Shown here in pieces: positions 50,606 through 60,587 of a stretch of 64,000 nucleotides of DNA. Each line of letters begins with the position of its first letter. Positions within the stretch are counted from its first letter, which is position 1. The notes below the pieces were generated by a model. That model made no database searches. It saw only the letters and a program-made list of their open reading frames with translations, and was not told the origin of the DNA. The translations under genes were made by a program, and so were the position numbers. The stretch is from Catellatospora sp. TT07R-123 (lineage in GTDB: Bacteria; Actinomycetota; Actinomycetes; Mycobacteriales; Micromonosporaceae): positions 2,480,001 through 2,544,000 of the forward strand of contig NZ_BNEM01000001.1 of NCBI RefSeq assembly GCF_018327705.1. Direction: 5' to 3'.

Positions 50606-53600
50606 CGGACCTCCTCCAGGTCGAGCCCGTCCACCCGGGACAGGCGCCCGCCCACCCACAGCGCGACCGCGGCCAGTGCCAGCGCCGCGGGCACGAGCAC
50701 CGCGGGCAGCACCACCGCCAGCGGCGGGCCGCCGGGCAGCGGGCGCACCAGCCATACCGGGATCGCCATCAGGCTGCCCGCCAGGGCGGCCACGGCCACC
50801 ACCAGCGCGTACCCGGTGCGGGTCGCGGCGCGCACGGCCCGCTGCGCCACGCCCTGGGTCCGCAGCGCGGCCAGCTGCGCACCCCGCCCGCCGGAGTCGA
50901 CCGCGGCGACCATGGCCACCGCGACCAGCGCCAGCAGCAGTGCCAGCAGCGCCGCGCCGAGGTGGAACCGGGCGCCGGGCCCGGTCCGCAGCGCCAGGCC
51001 GCGGTCGGCGAGCTCGTCGGCGGCCAGCTCGCCCACGGTCACCAGGCCCGCGGCGCGCAACCGGTCGAGCGCGTCGGCGGGGGCGTCCGGCGACAGCCAT
51101 ACCTGGAGGTCGGCGATGTTGTCGAAGGTGTCGGCGGCCCGGTCGGCGGTGGCGAGGTCGACCATGACCCCGTCGCCGCCCACCCCGGGCAGCACCGGCG
51201 CGGTGCCCACGATGTCGATCGGGCGGGGCAGCACGCCGAACGCGTCCGCGCGCACCACGGTCCCGTTCTGCTCCACCGAGGGCGGCCCGGCCACCAGCAC
51301 CGGCAGCGGCAGCGCCGTGTCGGACGCCTGGATCCGGATGTCGGGGTCCGGGTGGCGCGGGTCGGCGGGGTAGTAGACCAGGCCGAGCCCCTGCGGGCTG
51401 GGCAGCAGGATCACGCCGCTCTCGGCGCCGACCTCGGTGCGCCAGCGGGCCGGGGCGCGCATCCCGGCCTCGTCCAGCACCACCGCGTCCGGAGAGCGCT
51501 GGAGCACGCGGTGGAACACGATGCCGTCCGGCGAGAACGGGAAGCTGAACCAGGCCAGCCGGCAGCCCTCGCCGCCGGCGCAGGCGGGCACGGCCAGCCG
51601 CTGCTCGCGGCGGCCCGGCACCGGGTCCAGCCGCGCCACGACCGCGACCTGCTCGCCCGCCGGGCCTTCCAGCACGACGGTCACCGGCACGGTGGCGCGC
51701 TGGCCGACCGGGACGGTCACATCGAGCACCAGCTCGGCTCCGGTGACCCGGACCGGGTCGTTGGCGCGGGGGCTCAGCCGCGCGGCCGCCTCGGCGGCGA
51801 GCTGCGAGGCGGCGGCGGGCCAGTACGCCACCCGGGCCAGCCGCGCGGCGTCCACCGCCACGGTCGTGCCGGACGAGCCGCGCTCGCGGGCGGCGGCCAT
51901 GGCCCAGCCATCCTCCGGGTCGGCCTGGCGGACCGCGTGCAGCAGGGCCGAGCGCGACGGGGCCCGGACCGTCACCACCGTGGCGGCGCCCAGTTCCATC
52001 CGGGCCTGCTCGGTGACGGTGTCGCGGGTGGCGCGCCAGCCGAGCGCGGCCTGCCCGAGCAGCGCCACCACGACGACGACCAGCGCCACCAGGCGGTCGG
52101 TGCCGGGGCGGCGGGCGACGTACAGCGCGGCGAGCGCGGCTCCGGGGCGCCCGGCGCGCAGCAGGGCGGTGCCGAGCCCGGCCGCGGCCGGGCGGACGAT
52201 CCGGGCCAGCAGCACCCCGGCGGCGACGGCCAGCAGCGCGGCGGCCAGCGCGGGCAGCACCTGCCCCGCGTCGCCGACGGCGTCGGCGGCCGGGCCGCTC
52301 TGGGTCAGCGCCGCGACGGCGAGCACCACCGCCAGCACCTCGACCGTGCCCGCGACCCGGCCGCTGCGGCGGGCGGGCACCTCGCGCAGGGCGTCGAGCA
52401 CCGGGCCCGAGTGCACCCGCAGCTCGGCGACGACAGCGCTGACCAGCACCCCGAGCGACACGGCGGCGGCGGTGACCAGCGTGGCCGGGTCAAGCGGGAC
52501 GCTGTCGACCTGGTCGAGGACGAGCCAGGCGAGCCCGCGTACGAGCAGCCAGCCCAGGCCCAGCCCGACCGGCGCGGCGGCGAGCAGGATCAGCACGGAC
52601 GGCCCGGCGGTCAGCGCGACCCTGGTACGCAGCGGCGCGCCGCGCAGCCCGCCCATGGCGACCTGGGTGCGCCGCTGGGCGGCGGCGTACACGAGGCCGA
52701 GCAGCAGCACCGCCCAGGCGACCGCCACCAGCTGCCCGGCGCCGACCAGCACCGGGGCGGGCAGCGCGGCCTGGCTGGCGCGGACCCGGCGCACCAGGTT
52801 GAACACCCCGTCGCGGACGGTGTACCCGGCGCCGGGCGCCGAGCGCGCCCCGACCGGGCGGGTGAGCTCGTCGATCACCGCCGGGGTCAGCCGGTCCGGG
52901 GTGAGGAAGTCGACGGTGGTGGTGACGGTGACCGGGCCCAGCCGGTCGATGGTCGTGGTGACGGTGAAGACCGGGTTCTGCGGCCGCAGCGGGATGGGCG
53001 TCAGCTCGGCGCGGCCGGCCCAGAACGGATCGGCCAGCGGGGTGCGGCCGCCGGGGGCGCGGTCGGGGTCGTAGACGCCGACGACCTGTACGGGCACCGG
53101 CGGCAGGTCGGCCGAGCGGTAGGCGAGTGCGGTGCCGACGTCGATGCCGAGCTCGCGCGCGGTCGGGGCGGACACGGCCACCTCGCCGGCTTGGGCGGGG
53201 CAGGCGCCGCGCAGCACCAGGTGCGCGCACGCGCCGTCGCGGGCGACCAGCGCCGCGGCGACCGCCCTGCCGCCGACCGGCTCGGCTCCGGCGGGCACGG
53301 AGGCGCCCGGGGCCGCGGGGGCCGGGGCGGTCACGAGCGTGCCGGTCACCATGGCGCCGCGCACCTCGGTCAGGCCGGGCCGGGACAGCAGCGGGGACAC
53401 CTCACCGGCGGCCTTGCCCGCGGCCGAGGCGGCGTCGGGTTTGGCGTCGATCTCGGCGGTGGTGGTGATGGCGTGCTCGGCGGCCGAGGCGTTGGCCGCC
53501 TCGACGGCGACGGCCTGCGCGGTGGCGGCCGAGGCGTACAGCGGACCGGCCGCCGCCGCGGCCACGACCAGGATGCCCAGCAGCGCGAGCAGCGCCGCCT

Positions 53601-53643
53601 CACCGCGGCGTTCCCGCAGCGCGCTCAGTATCAGCCGACCCAT
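50602..53643 (-). CDS. FtsX-type ABC permease, large (permease 1)
   Basis: The 1013-residue protein has N-terminal helix ALLALLGILVVAAAAAGPLY, extracytoplasmic domains and two blocks of membrane helices, with C-terminal VVLPAVLVPAALALAAVALW. It is the first gene of the operon with permease 2 and the ATPase. ATG 53643 has GAGGGTGG upstream; the longer frame to 53703 lacks any. Its extracytoplasmic part has a paired cysteine segment (GACAHLVLRGACPAQAGE). MacB-like systems move lipoproteins or peptides or act as mechanotransmitters, but no partner gene indicates which. Confidence 0.8.
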   Translation of the reverse strand: MGRLILSALRERRGEAALLALLGILVVAAAAAGPLYASAATAQAVAVEAANASAAEHAITTTAEIDAKPDAASAAGKAAGEVSPLLSRPGLTEVRGAMVTGTLVTAPAPAAPGASVPAGAEPVGGRAVAAALVARDGACAHLVLRGACPAQAGEVAVSAPTARELGIDVGTALAYRSADLPPVPVQVVGVYDPDRAPGGRTPLADPFWAGRAELTPIPLRPQNPVFTVTTTIDRLGPVTVTTTVDFLTPDRLTPAVIDELTRPVGARSAPGAGYTVRDGVFNLVRRVRASQAALPAPVLVGAGQLVAVAWAVLLLGLVYAAAQRRTQVAMGGLRGAPLRTRVALTAGPSVLILLAAAPVGLGLGWLLVRGLAWLVLDQVDSVPLDPATLVTAAAVSLGVLVSAVVAELRVHSGPVLDALREVPARRSGRVAGTVEVLAVVLAVAALTQSGPAADAVGDAGQVLPALAAALLAVAAGVLLARIVRPAAAGLGTALLRAGRPGAALAALYVARRPGTDRLVALVVVVVALLGQAALGWRATRDTVTEQARMELGAATVVTVRAPSRSALLHAVRQADPEDGWAMAAARERGSSGTTVAVDAARLARVAYWPAAASQLAAEAAARLSPRANDPVRVTGAELVLDVTVPVGQRATVPVTVVLEGPAGEQVAVVARLDPVPGRREQRLAVPACAGGEGCRLAWFSFPFSPDGIVFHRVLQRSPDAVVLDEAGMRAPARWRTEVGAESGVILLPSPQGLGLVYYPADPRHPDPDIRIQASDTALPLPVLVAGPPSVEQNGTVVRADAFGVLPRPIDIVGTAPVLPGVGGDGVMVDLATADRAADTFDNIADLQVWLSPDAPADALDRLRAAGLVTVGELAADELADRGLALRTGPGARFHLGAALLALLLALVAVAMVAAVDSGGRGAQLAALRTQGVAQRAVRAATRTGYALVVAVAALAGSLMAIPVWLVRPLPGGPPLAVVLPAVLVPAALALAAVALWVGGRLSRVDGLDLEEVR

Positions 53644-53872
53644 GCCACCCTCTGCCACCCGCGTACGGAGCCCCGCCGCGACCGCCGCCGCGCGACGCGT
53701 CACCGCGATAGGCGATCAAGACGGGTGCCTTGGTTGACCCCGGCCGAGTGTTTATGTCCACCCGGCCGACGTCACTAGCCCGTCCACCCGATCCCCCATA
53801 GCCCGAACACCCGATCACATCCACCCGACCCGCCCGCGCCCCCGTTCCCCCGGTGATCGCCACGATGGGTTC

Positions 53873-53930
53873 GCCGAGATCTTGTGCGTTTTCTGCTGCT
53901 GGGACGACGGAAAACGCACAAGATCTCGGC
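53873..53930. repeat. Perfect intergenic palindrome with 16-base loop
   Basis: A 21-base arm at 53873-53893 (GCCGAGATCTTGTGCGTTTT plus C) pairs exactly with 53910-53930. It resembles the other three palindromes in form but not in arm sequence. Confidence 0.85.
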
Positions 53931-54106
53931 GGCGCGGGTGGGCGAGCGGCGGCCGGAGGTTGCTTCGGCGGGCCATACCCGCAGAAGTGGTCCCGAAAGA
54001 GCGATCTTGGCGAGTGCCGCGCACATGATCGGTGTCTGGGGTAGGAAAGTGCCGCTCAGGGCCGCTCTTTGACCGGAGAGGGCGATCATCGGCGCCGCGC
54101 GCGCCC

Positions 54107-54254
54107 GGCGCGGGACGGGACGGGACGGGGCGGGGCGGGGCGGGGCGGCGCGGGACGGGGCAGGGCGGGGCGGGGCGGGGCGGCGCGGGACGGGGCAGGG
54201 CGGGGCGGGGCAGGGCGGTGCGGTGCGGGGCGGCGCGGGACGGGGCAGGGCGGG
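54107..54254. repeat. G-rich tandem repeat (GGGGC/GGGAC units)
   Basis: About 150 bases of 5-base GGGGC, GGGAC and GGGCA units on the plus strand. A 23-24 base block beginning GGCGCGGGACGGGGCAGGGC recurs at 54147, 54182 and 54232, with a variant at about 54108, showing a 35-50 bp higher-order period. Runs of four guanines could form G-quadruplexes. No ribosome binding site or codon pattern supports coding. Confidence 0.8.
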
Positions 54255-54307
54255 CGGGTCAGCGGTCGTGGCGGGGAGGCGGTCGGCCAGTCGGGCGGGC
54301 GGGGCTG

Positions 54308-55414
54308 TCAGCGGTCGTAGCGGTGCAGGTCGTAGCGGCGGATCAGGGTGGCGAGGTGGTCGGCCTGGGCGGGAGTGCCGTAGCCCGCTCGGGCCAGCGC
54401 GGCGGGGAGGCGGTCGGGGTCGCGGACGGCCGCCAGGGCGGCGGCGTACCGGGAGGTCAGCAGCTGGGCCTGGTCAAGCAGGGCGTCATCAGCGGACCGG
54501 TAGGCGCGCAGTCCGTCGCGGCAGCCCAGCGCGATCGTGCCGGGGCCGTCGCCGCAGCCGCGCCGGAACAGGTCGTGGTCGGCGTACGCCGAGGACGACC
54601 GTCCCCAGCCGGTGGCGTCGGCGGCCTGGGCCAGCAGCACCGAGGCGGGCACTCCGGTGGCGCGGGCCACCGCGCGGGCGGGCCCGGCCAGCGCCTGCGC
54701 GAAGGCGCGCGCCCCGCCGGGCAGCGGGCGGGGCGGCTGCTGGCCGCACCAGGGCAGCCGGGGTGGGCCCGGCGACCAGCGCACGTACGCCTGGGCGACG
54801 TACCGCCCGCTGTCCAGCCGCAGCCAGACCCGGTCGCGTCGGCGGTCCCCGACCGCCTGCCCCCACACCAGGCAGCGCACCGCCAGGCGGGCGCCGTCGG
54901 CGGCGGCACCGACACGGTCGTGTCCCGTCCCGGGACCGCTCCGCAGGTTCAGGCCGCTGCCGCCCGCCGCGACCCGGGCGGTGGCCGGATCGCCGGAGTC
55001 CGCGCACCAGGCCAGCCCCGGCGGCATTCCCCCGCGGCCGGGCGCCCAGGCCAGGAACGCGTCGGGCACCAGCCCGCCGTCCACCCGCACCCAGTACGGG
55101 CTGCGGCGCAGCGGGCCGGTCAGCTCCTGGCCCCAGACCCGGCAGCGGGGCGCGAGCGCGGTGCCGTCGGCCAGCCGGGCGACGACGGGCCGGTGCACGC
55201 CCGGACCGGTGCGGACGGCGAGCACGCCGCCCTCGGCGTACACGCGGGCGGCGGGCACGACGGGTTCGGCGGGTGCGCGGACGGCGGGCACGACGGGTTC
55301 AGCGGGTGCGCGGACGGCGGACGGGGCGGGTTCGGCGTGGGCCACGGCGGGCATGAGCTGGGCCGAGGCGAGCAGACCGAGCAGGAGCCGGATCCGGAGG
55401 GTTTTGGCCGACAT
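54308..55414 (-). CDS. Secreted SH3b/glucosaminidase-type protein
   Basis: The 368-residue protein has an N-terminal signal peptide (RLLLGLLASAQLMPAVAHA), a short tandem repeat (VRAPAEPVVPA, twice), two SH3b-like domains (VLAVRTGPG..., LNLRSGPG...) and a C-terminal domain with SVLLAQAADATGWGRSSSAYADHDLFRR, the pattern of FlgJ/glucosaminidase-type muramidases. A cell-wall hydrolase role is likely. ATG 55414 is chosen because it starts the signal peptide; the longer frame to 55513 crosses the typA promoter region. Confidence 0.75.
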   Translation of the reverse strand: MSAKTLRIRLLLGLLASAQLMPAVAHAEPAPSAVRAPAEPVVPAVRAPAEPVVPAARVYAEGGVLAVRTGPGVHRPVVARLADGTALAPRCRVWGQELTGPLRRSPYWVRVDGGLVPDAFLAWAPGRGGMPPGLAWCADSGDPATARVAAGGSGLNLRSGPGTGHDRVGAAADGARLAVRCLVWGQAVGDRRRDRVWLRLDSGRYVAQAYVRWSPGPPRLPWCGQQPPRPLPGGARAFAQALAGPARAVARATGVPASVLLAQAADATGWGRSSSAYADHDLFRRGCGDGPGTIALGCRDGLRAYRSADDALLDQAQLLTSRYAAALAAVRDPDRLPAALARAGYGTPAQADHLATLIRRYDLHRYDR

Positions 55415-55546
55415 GTCCGGTACAACCCCGGTCCGGGCCGCCCGGCCACCTGGTGTCCCCCCGCCAGGGGTCGCCCGAACGGTGACCTCGGACACGCGAT
55501 GCCCCCCGAGCACGGTATTTGATCAAGCTTGCCGGAGAATAGAGGC

Positions 55547-57409
<1,863 letters not shown>

Positions 57410-57438
57410 CCTACCAGGTCAGGATCTTCCTGAAGGCG

Positions 57439-57468
57439 AAGGGGTGCTGCTAGGCTGCGGCACCCCTT
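57439..57468 (+). terminator. Hairpin between typA and yhhN
   Basis: AAGGGGTGC (57439-57447) pairs with GCACCCCTT (57460-57468), followed by a T-rich tail. The loop contains TAGGCT (57451-57456), which could itself be the -10 of the yhhN promoter. Confidence 0.65.
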
Positions 57469-57484
57469 TCCTTTGGAGATCCAC

Positions 57485-58150
57485 ATGCGCGCTGACCGGC
57501 TGGTCCTCGCCCTCTTCGGCGTGGACGCCACGCTCAACATCATCGCCGCGGGCACCGAGAACAAGGCGCTGGACTGGGCCACCAAGCCCATCCTGATCCC
57601 GCTGCTGGCGTTGTGGTTCTGGTTCGCGTCCCGGCAGCAGGGCCGCAAGGCCACCCCGGGCATCCTGGCCGCGATGGCCTTCTCCACCGCCGGTGACATC
57701 GCCCTGCAGAACGAGGGCACGCTGTGGTTCATCAGCGGCATGGTGCTGTTCCTGGGCGCGCACGTCTGCTTCATCACCACGTTCGTGCGCAACGGCGCCC
57801 TGACCCGGCTGCGGGCCATGCCGATGCTGCTGGTGCCGGTGGGCTACCTGGTCTTCCTGGTCGCCGCGCTGACCTGGCTGTGGCCCGCGCTGACCGAGGT
57901 CGGCCTGGCCGTGCCGATGGCCGGGTACGGGCTGGCGCTGACCGGCACCGCGGCCCTGTCGTCGGCGTTCGGCTGGCGCAGCGCGCTGGGCGGCGGCCTG
58001 TTCCTGCTGTCCGACCTGCTGATCGCGGTACGCGTCGCCGACGCGTTCACCATCCCCGGGCCGCCGATCTGGGTGATGCTCACCTACGCCCTGGCGCAGT
58101 TCCTGCTCGCGTGGGGCTGGCTGGACCGGCAGTCCCGCACCGCCGCCTAG
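57485..58150 (+). CDS. YhhN/TMEM86-family membrane protein (lysoplasmalogenase-like)
   Basis: The 221-residue integral membrane protein has about eight hydrophobic segments and YhhN signatures LDWATKPILIPLLAL, STAGDIALQ and the LLSDLLIAVRVADAF region. Eukaryotic relatives hydrolyse lysoplasmalogens; bacterial function is uncertain. ATG 57485 follows TTGGAG. Its TAG stop (58148-58150) lies in the CTAG at the left edge of the insertion sequence, so the IS inserted exactly at its end. Confidence 0.8.
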   Translation: MRADRLVLALFGVDATLNIIAAGTENKALDWATKPILIPLLALWFWFASRQQGRKATPGILAAMAFSTAGDIALQNEGTLWFISGMVLFLGAHVCFITTFVRNGALTRLRAMPMLLVPVGYLVFLVAALTWLWPALTEVGLAVPMAGYGLALTGTAALSSAFGWRSALGGGLFLLSDLLIAVRVADAFTIPGPPIWVMLTYALAQFLLAWGWLDRQSRTAA

Positions 58151-58189
58151 ATGATTGATTCCTAATCAGGGTTGGTTTGGTCCGTGGTC

Positions 58190-58217
58190 TTGACGCGGGT
58201 ATGGGGAAGGGTATCGA
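58190..58217 (+). promoter_or_regulatory. Transposase promoter
   Basis: TTGACG (58190-58195) and TATCGA (58212-58217) are separated by 16 bases. Expected transcription start is within a few bases of the GTG start codon at 58227. The -10 element is also part of the left arm of the hairpin at 58206-58251. Confidence 0.6.
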
Positions 58218-58251
58218 TGTCAGTGTGTGAAGACAGACCTCGATACCCTTC
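58206..58251 (+). promoter_or_regulatory. Hairpin enclosing the transposase start codon
   Basis: GAAGGGTATCGA (58206-58217) pairs exactly with TCGATACCCTTC (58240-58251). An inner TGTC/GACA pair (58218-58221 with 58232-58235) leaves the GTG start in a 10-base loop. Only RNA that starts upstream of 58206 can fold fully. Confidence 0.7.
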
Positions 58252-59120
58252 TGACGGCACTGTACGTGTTCGTCGATGACCATGTCATCACCGCGTCCCG
58301 GCGCCGTCCCGGACGCCCGAAGAAGCTGACCGACGCCGAGCTGGTCTGCCTGGCCGTGGCGCAGGTCCTGCTCGGGTTCCCGTCGCAGCACCACTGGCTG
58401 CGGTTCTGCTACGGCAGGCTCGGCCGCATGTTCCCGTACCTGCCCAAACAGGCCGGCTACCACAAACGCGTCACCGCGGCCGCGCCGCTGATCACCACCG
58501 TCATCACACGCCTGGCCGCCCAGACCCCGGCCGGCCACGACGGCATCCGCCTCATCGACGCCACCGTGATCCCGTGCGGGATGTCCCGCCAGACCGCGAT
58601 CGGCTCGGCCCTGGCCGGATGGGCCGGGTACGGCTACTGCAGATCGCACTCCCGCTGGATCTGGGGCCTGAAGCTCTACCTCGTCACCGCCTTGGACGGC
58701 ACACCGGTCACCTGGTGCCTGGCCACCCCGAGCCTGGGCGAACGAGAAGTCGCCGCCGAACTGCTCGAACACGCCCGCGACCACGGCCTCCTACCCGCCG
58801 GAGTCGTGCTCATCGGTGACAAGGGCTTCGCCGGCCGCGCGTTCGAGCAACAGACACGCGACCTGAAAATCGTGTTCATACGCCCCGACCGCCGCGACGA
58901 AGCCCGACGCCACGGCAACCTGGCCCCGGTCCGTCAACGCATCGAATCGATCTTCGACACCCTGAAAGGTCAGCTCAGCCTCGAACAGCACGGCGGGCGC
59001 ACACCCGCAGGGGTGCACGCCCGCATCGCACAACGCCTGGCCGCCCTCGCAGCCGTGATCTGGCACAACTGGCTGACCGACGCACCCGAGAAACGATCAC
59101 TGACCGCGTACGACCATTAG
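58227..59120 (+). CDS. IS982-family transposase
   Basis: The 297-residue protein has the DDE catalytic pattern: Asp in IRLIDATVIPCG, Asp in VVLIGDKGFAGR and Glu in RIESIFDTLKGQL. The N-terminal TLLTALYVFVDDH and the C-terminal AAVIWHNWLTD end match actinobacterial IS982 transposases. GTG 58227 is the only start compatible with the promoter spacing. No frameshift or stop interrupts it, so it looks functional. Its stop overlaps the right inverted repeat. Confidence 0.85.
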   Translation: MKTDLDTLLTALYVFVDDHVITASRRRPGRPKKLTDAELVCLAVAQVLLGFPSQHHWLRFCYGRLGRMFPYLPKQAGYHKRVTAAAPLITTVITRLAAQTPAGHDGIRLIDATVIPCGMSRQTAIGSALAGWAGYGYCRSHSRWIWGLKLYLVTALDGTPVTWCLATPSLGEREVAAELLEHARDHGLLPAGVVLIGDKGFAGRAFEQQTRDLKIVFIRPDRRDEARRHGNLAPVRQRIESIFDTLKGQLSLEQHGGRTPAGVHARIAQRLAALAAVIWHNWLTDAPEKRSLTAYDH

Positions 59121-59163
59121 GAATCAGTCATCTAGCCGGGAGGCCTCGCCGATCAGCGCCCTC

Positions 59164-59200
59164 CCCCGTGGTCCCAGGCCGAGCCTGGCCGACCACGGGG
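59164..59200 (-). terminator. Terminator downstream of the zinc-ribbon gene
   Basis: CCCCGTGGTC (59164-59173) pairs exactly with 59191-59200. An inner CCAGGC/GCCTGG stem (59174-59179 with 59183-59188) stacks on it. It lies 15 bases beyond the stop of the gene at 59215-59682. Confidence 0.8.
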
Positions 59201-59214
59201 AGGCGCACCGTCCC

Positions 59215-59682
59215 TCAGCCGCCGGTGCTGGAGAGGGCGCTGCTCACCACGGCAGCGATGATCAGGCCGACCACGGCCAGCGGCACCGCCAGCCCGACGA
59301 TGGTGGGGCGCAGGTAGACCGGGCGGCCCGGCGACCAGGGCGCCCGCCACATGCCCTCGGGCGGCGGGACGGGATCGCCCATCTTGTCCAGCTTGAGCCG
59401 GCCGAACACGTTGTAGAGCAGGATGAACGGCGTGATGACGAACGAGGCGTAGCCCCACCAGCCCTGCACCAGGGTGCGGCTGGTCATGGTGCGGAAGACC
59501 GCCAGGCCGCAGTCGCGGCAGTAGACGCCGCGGTTCTTGAGGAACTGCATCACGACCACCATGCCCCGGTGGCCGCGGAAGGTCAGCTGCGCCGCGGGGC
59601 TGCAACCGCAGTTCTCGCAGGCGTGGGTACGGTCTACGGCCGCCATCGGGGCCGACAGGTACGGAGGGATCAACTCGGTCAC
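59215..59682 (-). CDS. Zinc-ribbon membrane protein of unknown function (paralogue 2)
   Basis: The 155-residue protein has CxxC pairs at Cys22/Cys25 (ACENC) and Cys55/Cys58 (YCRDCG), at exactly the same residue numbers as the paralogue at 42728. It also shares the following FRTMTSRTLVQGWWG segment and the SPGRPVYLRP linker. Two membrane helices follow (VITPFILLYNVF; LAVPLAVVGLIIAAVV). It lacks the extra C-terminal cysteine domain of paralogue 1. GTG 59682 lies 8 bases after TAGAGT (59691-59696), so leaderless expression is likely. Confidence 0.75.
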   Translation of the reverse strand: MTELIPPYLSAPMAAVDRTHACENCGCSPAAQLTFRGHRGMVVVMQFLKNRGVYCRDCGLAVFRTMTSRTLVQGWWGYASFVITPFILLYNVFGRLKLDKMGDPVPPPEGMWRAPWSPGRPVYLRPTIVGLAVPLAVVGLIIAAVVSSALSSTGG

Positions 59683-59743
59683 GGCGGCGCACTCTACAAG
59701 CCGTGCCGGGCACGTGCCGCCCCGTTCTCAGTAAGCTCCGAGG

Positions 59744-60574
59744 ATGTCCTCTGTGCAGTCGTTCGAGCAGGAGCTCGCCGCGTTCCCCGGGACGGCCTCG
59801 GTCTGGTTCGGGCCGGTCGGCGGCCCGGCCGTGTACGCGCGGGCCGAGCACGCCCGCCACTACGCCGCCAGCACGATGAAGGTCGGCGTCATGGTCGCCG
59901 CGTGGCGCGCGGCCGAGGCGGGCGGCCTCGACCTGGACGCCCCCGTGCTGGTGCACAACGATCACGTCTCCACCGCGCCCGGCGCGCCGGCCTACCACAA
60001 CGACCCGGAGTACGACAGCGACGAGGCGGTCTGGGCCCGGCTGGGCGAGCACGCGCCGCTGCGCTGGCTGGCCACCCGGATGATCGTGAAGTCGTCCAAT
60101 CTGGCCACCAACCTGGTGCTGGGCGCGCTCGGCCCCAACGACAAGGCCTTCGCGCAGGTCAACGAGGTGTGGCGGCTGGCCGGGGCGGTCGGCGCGCACA
60201 CCGACCGGGGCATCGAGGACTACCCGGCCCGCGACGCCGGGATCAGCAACGAGGTGACCGCCGCCGACCTGGCCGCGCTGTTCGGCGCGCTGGAGGCGGG
60301 CCTGCTCGCCGCACCGGCCGGCTCCGCCCAGATGGTCGACATCCTGACCGCTCAGGAGTGCCGCGACGACCTGCACCTGGGGCTGCCCGCCGACGCCCGG
60401 GTGGCGCTGAAGAACGGCTGGGTGCCGCGCGAGCGGCACAGCAGCGCGATCGTGTATCCGGCCGACGCGGCGCCGTACCTGCTGGCGGTGTGCACGACCG
60501 GCGATCTCACCGACCTGGAGGCGTGCGACCTGCTGGGCCGCATCGCCGCGGCGAGCTGGGCCCAGCGCCGCTAG
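59744..60574 (+). CDS. Cytosolic class A beta-lactamase-fold serine hydrolase
   Basis: The 276-residue protein has SxxK as Ser43-T-M-Lys46, an SSN in place of SDN (117-119) and KNG in place of KTG (223-225). No signal peptide is present, so it acts inside the cell, unlike resistance beta-lactamases. With the epimerase and NlpC/P60 genes downstream it probably processes peptidoglycan fragments. ATG 59744 lies 6 bases after TAAGCT (59732-59737), suggesting a leaderless mRNA. It is divergent from the zinc-ribbon gene. Confidence 0.8.
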   Translation: MSSVQSFEQELAAFPGTASVWFGPVGGPAVYARAEHARHYAASTMKVGVMVAAWRAAEAGGLDLDAPVLVHNDHVSTAPGAPAYHNDPEYDSDEAVWARLGEHAPLRWLATRMIVKSSNLATNLVLGALGPNDKAFAQVNEVWRLAGAVGAHTDRGIEDYPARDAGISNEVTAADLAALFGALEAGLLAAPAGSAQMVDILTAQECRDDLHLGLPADARVALKNGWVPRERHSSAIVYPADAAPYLLAVCTTGDLTDLEACDLLGRIAAASWAQRR

Positions 60575-60587
60575 CAGCGACGTCGAT

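Larger units (their letters stand above)
53644..54307. other. 664-bp intergenic region without a gene
   Basis: It lies between permease 1 and the SH3/glucosaminidase gene, both minus strand. It contains the palindrome at 53873-53930 and a G-rich tandem repeat from about 54107 to 54254. Long reading frames across the G-rich part are composition artefacts. Confidence 0.7.
58147..59135 (+). mobile_element. IS982-like insertion sequence, apparently complete
   Basis: The element is about 981 bp plus flanking CTAG. Inverted ends are ATGATTGATTCCTAAT (58151-58166) and its complement ATTAGGAATCAGTCAT (59116-59131), one mismatch. CTAG stands just outside both ends (58147-58150 and 59132-59135); because CTAG is its own complement it can be a 4-bp target duplication or the tip of the inverted repeat. 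One transposase gene fills the element. The ends are nearly intact, so it may still be mobile. Confidence 0.85.

Noticed and set aside
48095-51373. Very long plus-strand reading frame (about 1,090 codons) antisense to the permease genes
   Set aside because: Its product is rich in Arg/His/Gly/Gln with no domain. It is the third-position shadow of high-GC minus-strand genes. The same applies to long frames at 5701-8190, 39574-42387 and 50962-53778.
54032-55522. Reading frame through the G-rich repeat
   Set aside because: The product is glycine/arginine low complexity, with no ribosome binding site, and the 54308-55414 gene on the other strand has a signal peptide and domains.
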